DNA from: Hyphomicrobiales bacterium
GTDB lineage: Bacteria; Pseudomonadota; Alphaproteobacteria; Rhizobiales; S144-35
Direction: 5' to 3'
NCBI GenBank assembly: GCA_015494185.1
Contig: WGBT01000268.1
Location: 1 to 7,292 of the forward strand
DNA: 7,292 nucleotides
Shown: piece after piece, positions 1 to 5,602 of the stretch
Numbering within the stretch: position 1 is the first letter of the stretch
How the letters are laid out: the number at the start of each line of letters is the position of its first letter
Translations under genes and position numbers: made by a program
Notes under the pieces: generated by a model
The model's input: the letters and a program-made list of their open reading frames with translations, nothing else
Told to the model about the DNA's origin: nothing
Databases searched by the model: none

Positions 1-73
1 GCCATCCTCCCAGAGCCATCGTCGCTCGCCCGGAAGGGGGGGAGGTGAGCGACGATGGCACCAAAAGGATGGC
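1..73. repeat. Nested perfect inverted repeat at the window edge
   Basis: Two perfect inverted repeats are nested. The inner one has 13-bp arms, GCCATCGTCGCTC at 15-27 and GAGCGACGATGGC at 47-59, around a G-rich 19-nt loop. The outer one has 8-bp arms, GCCATCCT at 1-8 and AGGATGGC at 66-73. GCCATC also recurs directly on the left side and GATGGC on the right. Transcribed, this would form a very stable hairpin. It is followed by only three T residues, so it is not a textbook intrinsic terminator. It could be the terminator of a gene lying to the left, a REP-type repeat or a small structured RNA. The palindromes are certain; the role is unknown. The structure may continue left of the window. 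Confidence 0.7.
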
Positions 74-359
74 TTTAATGACTGCCGATCTGTGCAGAGT
101 TTGTCTCAACTAACAGATTGTCTCAATATCTGTCTGAGCTTAATACAGAAATAGTGCGCCAGGCCCCCGGATGGCGCTCGCTCAATCCAAGTGATTAGAA
201 ATGAGTGATCGAATTGTGTGAGCCGGGGGGGCGGGCGTGTGGTTATTTTGTTTATGCAATTCCCTTAATTGAGAGCCTCGCCAGAAATCTTGACTGACGA
301 GCGCAGCTCTTCAATGACGAGTATGAAGAATTAGCACCCGCGGAGAAAGGAATGCGCGC
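74..359 (+). other. Gene-free leader region upstream of apbC
   Basis: No convincing gene is seen here. Visible items are a 9-bp direct repeat TTGTCTCAA at 101-109 and 118-126, with a related TGTCTGAG at 131-138; a short hairpin GCGCCA (156-161) with TGGCGC (172-177); and a G-run near 223-235. A possible -35 box TTGACT lies at 290-295, but the best -10 at normal spacing (about 312-318) is poor, so the promoter is only a guess. A good Shine-Dalgarno sequence, AAGGA at 347-351, is placed 8 nt before the apbC ATG and supports that start. Confidence 0.4.
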
Positions 360-1523
360 ATGGCAGACGGCCTGACGAAAGAACGCGTTTTGGAAATGTT
401 GCAAAAGGTCAAGGGACCAGACCAGACCAATGATATTGTTTCGCTGGGACTGGTTTCCGAGATCGTGATCAACAATGGCAAAGTCTATTTCTCGATCAGT
501 GTCGAGCCTGGAAAGGCTCGGGAATTGGAACCGATGCGGGCTGCCGCAGAAGAGGTGGTCAAGCGCATTGATGGCGTGAAGTCGGTGATGGTGACGCTGA
601 CGGCGGATCGTGAGCCGGGCAGTGCCAGCAATGGCGCTGGACAGGCCTCGGGCGGGTCATGCCAGACCAAACCCGGTGGCGCCCCGGGCATGCCAGGCGG
701 CAAGCTGGACCTGCCCAATATTGGTGCCATCATTGCTGTGGCCTCGGGGAAGGGCGGGGTCGGTAAATCCACGACCGCGATCAATTTGGCGCTGGCTTTC
801 AAGGCCAATGGGCTGAAAACCGGCATTCTTGACGCCGATATTTATGGCCCTTCCCTGCCGCGTCTGGTCGGGCTTGGCGGCCAAAATCCCAAACAGGCGC
901 CGGATGGTCAGAGCCTGGAGCCGATGCAAGCTTATGGCCTGGAAGTGATGTCGATCGGTTTTCTGGTGGAAGAAGATGCGCCGATGATCTGGCGGGGGCC
1001 AATGGTGATGTCCGCGCTCACCCAGATGTTGCAATATGTCACCTGGGGCGAGCTCGATGTGCTGGTGGTTGATATGCCGCCGGGCACCGGGGATGCGCAG
1101 TTGACCTTGTCGCAGGCGGTGCCGTTGGCCGGTGCGGTGATCGTCTCAACGCCGCAGGATCTGGCGCTCATCGATGCCCGTAAGGGGTTGAACATGTTCA
1201 GGCAGGTGCAGGTGCCTGTGCTTGGCATTATCGAAAATATGAGCTACTTCATCTGCCCCAGCTGTGGCGAACGTTCTGACATTTTTGGCCATGGCGGGGC
1301 CCGCGAAGAGGCGCAGAAGATCGACACTAACTTCCTTGGTGAAATCCCGCTCGAAATGAAAATCCGTGAGACCTCTGACGCTGGCAAGCCGATCGTGGCC
1401 ACTGATCCCGACAGTCCGCATGCCCGGGCCTATCGGGATATCGCCAAAGCGGCTTGGGCGCAGATCGAAGCCAACCGTGAACGGGCCAAGCTCCGCACCC
1501 CGAAAATCGTCATGGAAAGCTAG
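360..1523 (+). CDS. apbC: Mrp/ApbC family iron-sulfur cluster carrier ATPase
   Basis: This is a cytoplasmic P-loop ATPase of the Mrp/ApbC/NBP35 family, which binds a labile Fe-S cluster and passes it to target apoproteins. Its 387 residues are typical of the family. Residues about 6-80 form a MIP18/DUF59 domain (DIVSLGLV at 25-32). A Gly/Pro/Ser-rich linker spans about 85-117, and the MinD/ParA-like NTPase domain follows. That domain shows a deviant Walker A SGKGGVGKST (129-138), a DADIYGPSLP switch segment (158-167), a Walker B-like DVLVVDMPPGTGD (233-245), ENMS (292-295) and a CPSC motif (C299, C302), the expected bridging Fe-S ligands. The start is supported by AAGGA 8 nt upstream; an ATG at 352 is out of frame. 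A strong terminator follows the gene, so it appears to be the end of a transcription unit. The alternative symbol is mrp. The family is certain; client proteins cannot be told from sequence. Confidence 0.96.
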   Translation: MADGLTKERVLEMLQKVKGPDQTNDIVSLGLVSEIVINNGKVYFSISVEPGKARELEPMRAAAEEVVKRIDGVKSVMVTLTADREPGSASNGAGQASGGSCQTKPGGAPGMPGGKLDLPNIGAIIAVASGKGGVGKSTTAINLALAFKANGLKTGILDADIYGPSLPRLVGLGGQNPKQAPDGQSLEPMQAYGLEVMSIGFLVEEDAPMIWRGPMVMSALTQMLQYVTWGELDVLVVDMPPGTGDAQLTLSQAVPLAGAVIVSTPQDLALIDARKGLNMFRQVQVPVLGIIENMSYFICPSCGERSDIFGHGGAREEAQKIDTNFLGEIPLEMKIRETSDAGKPIVATDPDSPHARAYRDIAKAAWAQIEANRERAKLRTPKIVMES

Positions 1524-1594
1524 CTGGCGGCGAATATAGGGCTTTGAGCCCGTCATTCTGGGGTCGCAGGCGCGTGTGATCGTAAAAGTGTGAC

Positions 1595-1627
1595 AAAGTG
1601 CGGCAGTTTTTTTGCCGCACTTTTTTT
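1595..1627 (+). terminator. Intrinsic terminator after apbC
   Basis: A perfect 8-bp GC-rich stem, GTGCGGCA (1598-1605) with TGCCGCAC (1613-1620), encloses a T-rich 7-nt loop and is followed directly by seven T (1621-1627). Three A residues before the stem can extend it by pairing with the first Ts. This is a classical Rho-independent terminator 75 nt after the apbC stop. It separates apbC from panB transcription. Confidence 0.92.
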
Positions 1628-1718
1628 GTGAAGAAGGGGGAAGAGGAGCGCGAAATATTGCATATTGCCAAGTCGCCAAGTCCAATAAATAGGAAAACGG
1701 CTCCAGAAACCTTATTCT

Positions 1719-1799
1719 TTATTCGTATACCGTTCAATTTACCTAAGACTTCAAAAGGATACGGAAAGCATGAGCGGTCGATGATAAAGACCGCTGGTA
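1719..1799 (+). promoter_or_regulatory. Structured leader element upstream of panB, copy 1 of a repeated element
   Basis: This roughly 80-nt block is repeated at 7118-7200. Shared parts in order are TTATT-NN-TATACCGT (1719-1733), a 22-nt poorly conserved spacer, the identical 17-mer AGGATACGGAAAGCATG (1756-1772), and a hairpin with stem AGCGGTC (1773-1779) and GACCGCT (1789-1795) around a 9-nt loop ending in GATAAA. The stem differs from copy 2 by paired changes (GC to AA on one side, GC to TT on the other) that keep base pairing, and the loop length is the same. The block ends just before the panB ATG. It also carries AAGGA (1755-1759) followed by an ATG at 1770 that opens only a 4-codon ORF (MSGR). 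It could be a cis-regulatory RNA for panB, a promoter-leader module or a dispersed repeat. No known riboswitch class was recognised. Confidence 0.55.
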
Positions 1800-1805
1800 T
1801 AACAG

Positions 1806-2669
1806 ATGTCACAAAAGCGCAAACAAGCTCGTATTACGGCCCCGGAGATTCAGGCGCGGAAGAATGCCCGTCCGATTGTCGCTCTTACAGCCTATCATGC
1901 CCACACGGCGCGGCTGATCGAACCCCATGTCGATCTGTTGCTGGTTGGCGACAGTCTTGGCATGGTGATGCATGGCATGGAAACCACCCTGCCGGTTTCG
2001 CTGGAGCTCATGATCATGCACGGGGCGGCGGTGGTTCGGGGGACGAGCCGGGCGCTCGTGGTTGTCGATATGCCGTTTGGCAGCTATGAAGAGAGCCCGC
2101 AACAGGCGTTTCGCAATGCGGTTCGCATCATCAAGGAAACCGGCTGCACGGCAGTCAAGCTTGAAGGCGGCCAGCGGATGGCCGAAACCATCCATTTTTT
2201 GACGGCGCGCGGCATTCCTGTTATGGCCCATATTGGTTTGACGCCGCAATCGGTCAACACCATGGGCGGCTACCGTGTGGCGGGCCGTGAATATGACGAG
2301 TGGGAGGCTTTGGAGCAAGATGCCCTGGCGGTGGCTAAGGCAGGGGCGTTCAGTGTGGTTCTGGAAGGCATGGCAGAGCCCTTGGCGGCACGGTTGACCA
2401 AGATGATCTCCATTCCAACGATTGGAATTGGCGCATCAGCGGCTTGTGATGGCCAGATTTTGGTGCTCGAGGATATGTTGGGGCTCAATCCGGCACCGGC
2501 GAAATTCGTTCGCGAATTTGCCAATCTGGGGGCGGTGATTGCAAGTGCTGCTGAAGCCTATGCCGAGGCGGTGCGGAGCCGCAGCTTTCCCAGCCGGGAA
2601 CATACCTATGGGATGAAACGGCAAGCAACCGTCCCAAAGGGGCGGAAAACGGATGGGGATGGGTCATGA
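1806..2669 (+). CDS. panB: 3-methyl-2-oxobutanoate hydroxymethyltransferase (ketopantoate hydroxymethyltransferase)
   Basis: PanB (EC 2.1.2.11) transfers a hydroxymethyl group from 5,10-methylene-THF to 2-oxoisovalerate to give ketopantoate, the first committed step of pantothenate and coenzyme A synthesis; it is a cytoplasmic Mg-dependent TIM-barrel enzyme. Its 287 residues are a slightly long version of the family, with a polar tail after about residue 270. Visible motifs are ALTAYHAHTA (26-35), VGDSLGMVMHG with metal ligand D49, VVDMPFGSY with metal ligand D88, VKLEGG with K118 and E120, HIGLTPQ (142-148), the catalytic-type glutamate E187 in VLEG, and IGIGAS (206-211). An in-frame TAA at 1800-1802 makes ATG 1806 the first possible ATG start. 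No clear Shine-Dalgarno sequence lies within 15 nt of it, which is unusual here; the repeated structured element lies immediately upstream and may control translation. panC is not adjacent in this window. Confidence 0.96.
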   Translation: MSQKRKQARITAPEIQARKNARPIVALTAYHAHTARLIEPHVDLLLVGDSLGMVMHGMETTLPVSLELMIMHGAAVVRGTSRALVVVDMPFGSYEESPQQAFRNAVRIIKETGCTAVKLEGGQRMAETIHFLTARGIPVMAHIGLTPQSVNTMGGYRVAGREYDEWEALEQDALAVAKAGAFSVVLEGMAEPLAARLTKMISIPTIGIGASAACDGQILVLEDMLGLNPAPAKFVREFANLGAVIASAAEAYAEAVRSRSFPSREHTYGMKRQATVPKGRKTDGDGS

Positions 2670-2708
2670 GGGGATGAACGAGCACAATAAGATCAATGAG
2701 ATAATGGG

Positions 2709-2729
2709 GAGCGCCCTTTCATAGCGCTC
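2709..2729 (+). terminator. Weak hairpin downstream of panB, possible terminator or attenuator
   Basis: A 6-bp stem, GAGCGC (2709-2714) with GCGCTC (2724-2729), encloses a 9-nt loop and can be extended by G-U pairs. Only scattered T residues follow (TTTC, then TTTGCCC and TTTTC). It may weaken read-through from panB into the next gene, but the T tract is too poor for a firm terminator call. Confidence 0.3.
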
Positions 2730-2780
2730 TTTCATGATGTTTGCCCTTTTCAAGACCGCGATCAGATGGAATGACAAAAG

Positions 2781-3515
2781 ATGAGCGATCCAGAAATTTT
2801 TCGTGAGATTGATGAAGAAATCCGCCGCGAACAGCTGAAGGCCCTGTGGGACCGGTTTGCCCCCTATATCATCGGGGCGGCGGCCGCCCTTGTTCTCATT
2901 GTCGGGGGGCATCAATATTGGCGCTATTGGCAAGCCACTTCAGCCGCCCAGGATGGGGCCCGTTTCGAAAAAGCGATGAACGAACTCAGGAAAGGCCAAA
3001 CCGAGACGGCGGAAACACTGTTGAAGAAGTTGAGCCGTCATGGCACGGCGGGTTATGACGATCTGGCCCGCCTCAATCTGGCCGGGCTTGAGGCCAAAGC
3101 GGGAAAAGTTGACGAAGCCGTTGCGCATTTCGACCGGATCGCGCATGATTCATCTGTTGATCCCGTGTTGAGAGATTATGCCCGGTTGCGGGCGGCGATG
3201 TTGCGTGTGGATAAGGCCGACAGTGGGGAAATGCGCCGCAGATTAACGCCGATAATCGACAGCAAGACCCGTGCTTGGCGTTATGCTGCGATCGAGCTGC
3301 TTGGCGCAAGTTACTATAAAGACGGCAAATTGGATCAGGCGGAGACGCTCTTGACCAAAGTCGTGCTGGCAGCAGATGCACCGGCGGATTTACGCAAACG
3401 TGTCGATATTTTGTTGCAAATGATCACCGCGGCCAAAAATGAGCAGGAAATGGCAGCAGTCATGAAGCCGGAAACACCTGATGGCAAGCCAGCCAAGGCG
3501 GCGGCGACAAATTAG
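2781..3515 (+). CDS. YfgM-like membrane-anchored tetratricopeptide repeat protein
   Basis: This 244-residue protein has the layout of the YfgM/TPR_21 family. A charged, cytoplasmic N-terminus with motif FREIDEEIRREQLKALW (7-23) is followed by one hydrophobic segment (about 27-45, YIIGAAAALVLIVGG). A long helical periplasmic part then shows TPR-like helices, for example AARFEKAMNEL-type pairs from about 56, LAGLEAKAGKVDEAVAHFDRI (100-120) and LLGASYYKDGKLDQAETLLTKVV (173-195). The C-terminus is Pro/Lys/Ala-rich and probably disordered. In E. coli, YfgM is bound at the SecYEG translocon with PpiD and helps periplasmic chaperone traffic; the same role here is inferred from family and from bamB and der lying next in the same order. 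ATG 2781 is chosen because the in-frame ATG at 2766 meets a stop two codons later. The Shine-Dalgarno is weak (TGGA at 2767-2770). The family call is good, the function is by analogy. Confidence 0.85.
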   Translation: MSDPEIFREIDEEIRREQLKALWDRFAPYIIGAAAALVLIVGGHQYWRYWQATSAAQDGARFEKAMNELRKGQTETAETLLKKLSRHGTAGYDDLARLNLAGLEAKAGKVDEAVAHFDRIAHDSSVDPVLRDYARLRAAMLRVDKADSGEMRRRLTPIIDSKTRAWRYAAIELLGASYYKDGKLDQAETLLTKVVLAADAPADLRKRVDILLQMITAAKNEQEMAAVMKPETPDGKPAKAAATN

Positions 3516-3690
3516 AAGGGCAGGTGGTTTGTTACAATTTATCACGGGTGTTCTTGTCGAGGGTGTTCCGGGGGGCGGTTTTACTGGATCCAAGTGCACA
3601 GCGATCAAAAAGAAGCAACCGGCCGGTCATAAAGTTGCATTTTTTGGGAGATAGAGTCCCGGCCATAGGCACAGAAGAGGTCTGGATTTG

Positions 3691-5118
3691 ATGATGAAAT
3701 CACAGCGATGGCTGTTTGTCTCTGGTTTTGTCTTTGGCAATACGGGGCGGCCAATCAAAACATATCGCTCGGTTTCGCCTCGGCAGGGGCGCCGGGCCAT
3801 GGCGGTTGCAGTGTTGATGGGAGTTGCTGCAGGTTTGACGGGATGTGGCACCCTTGGGGGGGGTGGTTTTGGTCTCTCGGCGCTCACAGAAGCCTTCAAG
3901 AAGAAGAAACCGCCGATCCCGGGGGAGCGGATTGCCGTCTTGAAACCGGAAAATCAGGTGACAATCGATGCCGCTTCAGCGCGCATTTCGCTGCGCATTC
4001 CGCCACCGCAGCCAAACCACAATTGGAGCCAGCCGGGGGGTGTGCCCACCAATGCTTTTGGTCACCTCGCCTTTAGTGGGACACTTCGTGAGCTCTGGCG
4101 CAAATCGGCCGGCAGCGGTTCTTCATCACGCGGACGCCTTACGGGAAGTCCCATTGTCCATAACGGAAAGATTTATGTGCTTGATACTGAAGCTCATGTC
4201 AGTGCCTTTTCGGCAAGCAGTGGAGCACAACTTTGGAAGGTCAATCTGACGCCGGAGGGGGAGCAACCCGGTGAAGGTTTTGGCGGCGGGCTTGCGGCAC
4301 AAGGCGATACGGTTTATGCCGCGACGGGATTTGGCACGGTGGTGGCGCTGGCCGCCTCGACGGGGGCGAAAAAATGGACCAAGGTGCTGGGGGTTCCGAT
4401 CCGCAATTCACTCACGGTTGCAAATGGCAAAATCTTTCTGTTAACCACAGAGGGGCGGTTTTATTGTTTGGATGCCCGCAATGGGGATGAAGTGTGGAGC
4501 TATCGGGGGCTGCCGGAAAAGGCGACCTTGATGTCGAACACCAGCCCGGCGGTTTTTGGGAAAACCGTGATTGCGCCTTTTGCCTCAGGTGATGTGATTG
4601 CGTTTGACGTGGCAAATGGTCAACCCAAATGGTCGGAATCGCTGGTTCGCGGGCGGACACGTTCCCCACTGAATGCGCTCAACAATCCCTCACGGCCGGT
4701 GGTTGCCGATGGTGTTCTTTATGCGATTGGTCATTCCGGCCGGATGATTGCAACCCGGGTCAAAGATGGGCAACGGCTCTGGCAGCATAATATTGCCGGC
4801 GTGCAGATGCCTTGGGTTGCCGGCAATGCGGTCTATATCGTCGATGTCACCGGCCAAGCCATGGCCTTGTCACAAAAAGACGGCAGTGTGATCTGGGTTG
4901 CCAAGCTGCCCAAAGCGAAAGTTTGGAATGGCCCGGTGATGGCGGGGGGCAAGTTGTGGCTCGTCTCTTCCAAGGGCTTGCTCGTTGGGCTGGATCCGCG
5001 AACGGGGGTGATCAAGAGCAAACGCGATCTTGGCGAAAGTATCTTTATTGCCCCTATCGTGGTGGCAGGTCGCATGTATATATTGACCGATGATGCCGAT
5101 TTGATCGTCTTGAATTAA
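3691..5118 (+). CDS. bamB: Outer membrane protein assembly factor BamB (PQQ-like beta-propeller lipoprotein)
   Basis: BamB is the beta-propeller lipoprotein of the BAM complex, which folds beta-barrel proteins into the outer membrane. A hydrophobic stretch AVAVLMGVAAGLTGC ends in a canonical LTGC lipobox; Cys52 is the predicted lipidated residue (numbered from ATG 3691). A Gly-rich then Lys-rich linker (KKKKPP about 70-75) leads to the propeller. About eight blade motifs of the type G-x-[VI]-[YF]-...-[AL]-x-D...G...W appear, for example near 158-184, 206-231, 245-270, 288-314, 339-364, 377-402, 418-444 and 458-475. The start is uncertain: TTG 3688, ATG 3691 and ATG 3694 follow AGAGG (3676-3680) and give an n-region of about 37 residues, which is long; ATG 3799 would give a signal with no positive charge before the hydrophobic core. 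The upstream start is preferred because it keeps the RQGRR charges. The 175 bp before it show no firm promoter. Confidence 0.93.
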   Translation: MMKSQRWLFVSGFVFGNTGRPIKTYRSVSPRQGRRAMAVAVLMGVAAGLTGCGTLGGGGFGLSALTEAFKKKKPPIPGERIAVLKPENQVTIDAASARISLRIPPPQPNHNWSQPGGVPTNAFGHLAFSGTLRELWRKSAGSGSSSRGRLTGSPIVHNGKIYVLDTEAHVSAFSASSGAQLWKVNLTPEGEQPGEGFGGGLAAQGDTVYAATGFGTVVALAASTGAKKWTKVLGVPIRNSLTVANGKIFLLTTEGRFYCLDARNGDEVWSYRGLPEKATLMSNTSPAVFGKTVIAPFASGDVIAFDVANGQPKWSESLVRGRTRSPLNALNNPSRPVVADGVLYAIGHSGRMIATRVKDGQRLWQHNIAGVQMPWVAGNAVYIVDVTGQAMALSQKDGSVIWVAKLPKAKVWNGPVMAGGKLWLVSSKGLLVGLDPRTGVIKSKRDLGESIFIAPIVVAGRMYILTDDADLIVLN

Positions 5119-5171
5119 CGGTCACGGGCGTTGCGAATACTGATCAGAAAATGGATTGTAAAAGTCTACAC

Positions 5172-5188
5172 TCAGACACAGTGTCAGA
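5172..5188. repeat. Imperfect dyad just downstream of bamB
   Basis: The sequence TCAGACACAGTGTCAGA is an imperfect 17-bp palindrome centred on A5180, with GACAC facing GTGTC. It overlaps the left copy of a 9-bp direct repeat (TGTCAGATC, 5182-5190 and 5543-5551) that brackets the fold-back element. It resembles an operator in form, but there is no further evidence of protein binding. Confidence 0.3.
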
Positions 5189-5191
5189 TCC

Positions 5192-5243
5192 GTCCTTGCA
5201 TTCCATGGTGAGAGACTGGCATTTTCATGAAGTTTGTCAGGGA
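5192..5243 (+). repeat. Left inverted arm of the fold-back element
   Basis: This arm pairs with the reverse complement of 5450-5502. Key shared blocks are GTCCTT at the outer end, ATTCCATGGT (5200-5209), GCATTTTC (5219-5226) and AGTTTGTCA (5231-5239). The match weakens outside 5192. Confidence 0.75.
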
Positions 5244-5264
5244 TGAAATCGCTTCGCGGCCGCC

Positions 5265-5441
5265 ACAAGCGAACGTGGAGTGCGGTGAGGCCACCGAGGC
5301 TTCTTGGCACGACAGGGGCCTAAAACAAGCGAACGTGGAGTGACGGGAGCCTCGCAGGTGACCGGCACGACAGGGGCCTAAAACAAGCGAACGTGGAGTA
5401 ACGGGAGCCTCGCAGGCGACCGGGCACGACAGGGGCCTAAA
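5265..5441. repeat. Three tandem units of 58-60 bp
   Basis: Units run 5265-5324 (60 bp), 5325-5382 (58 bp) and 5383-5441 (59 bp). Every unit starts with the same 17-mer ACAAGCGAACGTGGAGT and ends with the same 19-mer GGCACGACAGGGGCCTAAA. The middle is 24, 22 and 23 bp long. Units 2 and 3 differ by two substitutions and one indel, while the middle of unit 1 is quite different (it carries CGGTG-AGGC-CACCG, a small hairpin). The length differences are not multiples of three, so this is not a coding repeat, and an open frame across it on the - strand (about 5184-5489) is probably a by-product. The units sit inside the inverted arms and may be spreading or expanding as part of that element. Confidence 0.9.
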
Positions 5442-5449
5442 AATGCCGG

Positions 5450-5502
5450 TCCTTGACAAACTTGTCGAAAATGCAAAACCGCTTACCATGGAATATAAGG
5501 AC
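5450..5502 (-). repeat. Right inverted arm of the fold-back element
   Basis: This is the partner of the left arm, with ACCATGGAAT (5485-5494) and GAAAATGC (5467-5474) matching it in reverse complement. It includes TTGACA at 5453-5458, a perfect -35 hexamer, but no acceptable -10 box follows at 16-18 nt, so it is not called a promoter. Confidence 0.75.
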
Positions 5503-5541
5503 AGGTGCAGGCCTTAAAGGTGTTGTCAAACCTGGCACTGT

Positions 5542-5570
5542 CTGTCAGATCAAGTGCAGATTTTTACAAA
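5542..5570 (+). promoter_or_regulatory. Candidate promoter for der
   Basis: CTGTCA (5542-5547) and TACAAA (5565-5570) each match four of six consensus sigma-70 positions and are separated by exactly 17 bp. Transcription would begin about 25-30 nt before the der ATG. The 484-bp gap after bamB makes an independent der promoter plausible. The match is weak and could be chance. A TTGAAATTCAA palindrome (5575-5585) lies at the expected start site. Confidence 0.25.
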
Positions 5571-5602
5571 TGAATTGAAATTCAACCTCCTAAAAGAGAG
5601 CC

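Larger units (their letters stand above)
5192..5502. mobile_element. Fold-back, MITE-like element between bamB and der (no coding capacity)
   Basis: Two long imperfect inverted arms, 5192-5243 and 5450-5502, enclose about 206 bp. In the inner 25 bp of the arms (5219-5243 against 5450-5474) 21 positions match; farther out both arms share GTCCTT and ATTCCATGGT in the same order. The enclosed DNA is largely the three-unit tandem repeat. The exact 9-mer TGTCAGATC lies at 5182-5190 and 5543-5551 and might be a target-site duplication, but the right copy is 40 bp beyond the arm, so this is doubtful. No transposase or credible gene is present. It may be a non-autonomous mobile or intergenic repeat element, or a large structured RNA. 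The bamB-der gap is otherwise without genes. Calling it mobile is inference; the repeats themselves are seen directly. Confidence 0.5.

Noticed and set aside
78..113. Eleven-codon ORF (MTADLCRVCLN) preceded by AAGGA at good spacing
   Set aside because: Too short to support; it sits at the end of the nested palindrome and nothing links it to apbC 250 bp away.
1719..1799. Known riboswitch (THF, TPP or cyclic di-GMP classes)
   Set aside because: The core AGGATACGGAAAGCATG and single small hairpin do not fit the conserved cores of these classes as far as can be judged by eye, although PanB uses a folate substrate.
1598..2089. + strand ORF beginning in the apbC terminator and running into panB
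   Set aside because: It starts inside a terminator hairpin and overlaps the well-supported panB frame; the encoded sequence has no recognisable features.
5265..5441. CRISPR array (36-nt repeat with 22-24 nt spacers)
   Set aside because: Only two full 36-nt blocks exist, the intervening sequences of units 2 and 3 are nearly identical rather than unique, spacers are too short, and there are no cas genes.
5265..5441. Integron attC sites
   Set aside because: Unit length is within the attC range, but the paired core sites of the RYYYAAC/GTTRRRY type are not found and no integrase or cassettes are present.
5453..5481. Promoter with -35 TTGACA in the right inverted arm
   Set aside because: The -35 is perfect, but the -10 position 16-18 nt later reads AAACCG-like sequence. 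A TATAAG at 5494-5499 is too far away to pair with it.
5184..5489. Minus-strand ORF of about 101 codons across the repeats
   Set aside because: Repeat lengths of 60, 58 and 59 bp shift the frame between units, so the DNA, not a protein, is what repeats. No ribosome site or family resemblance was seen.
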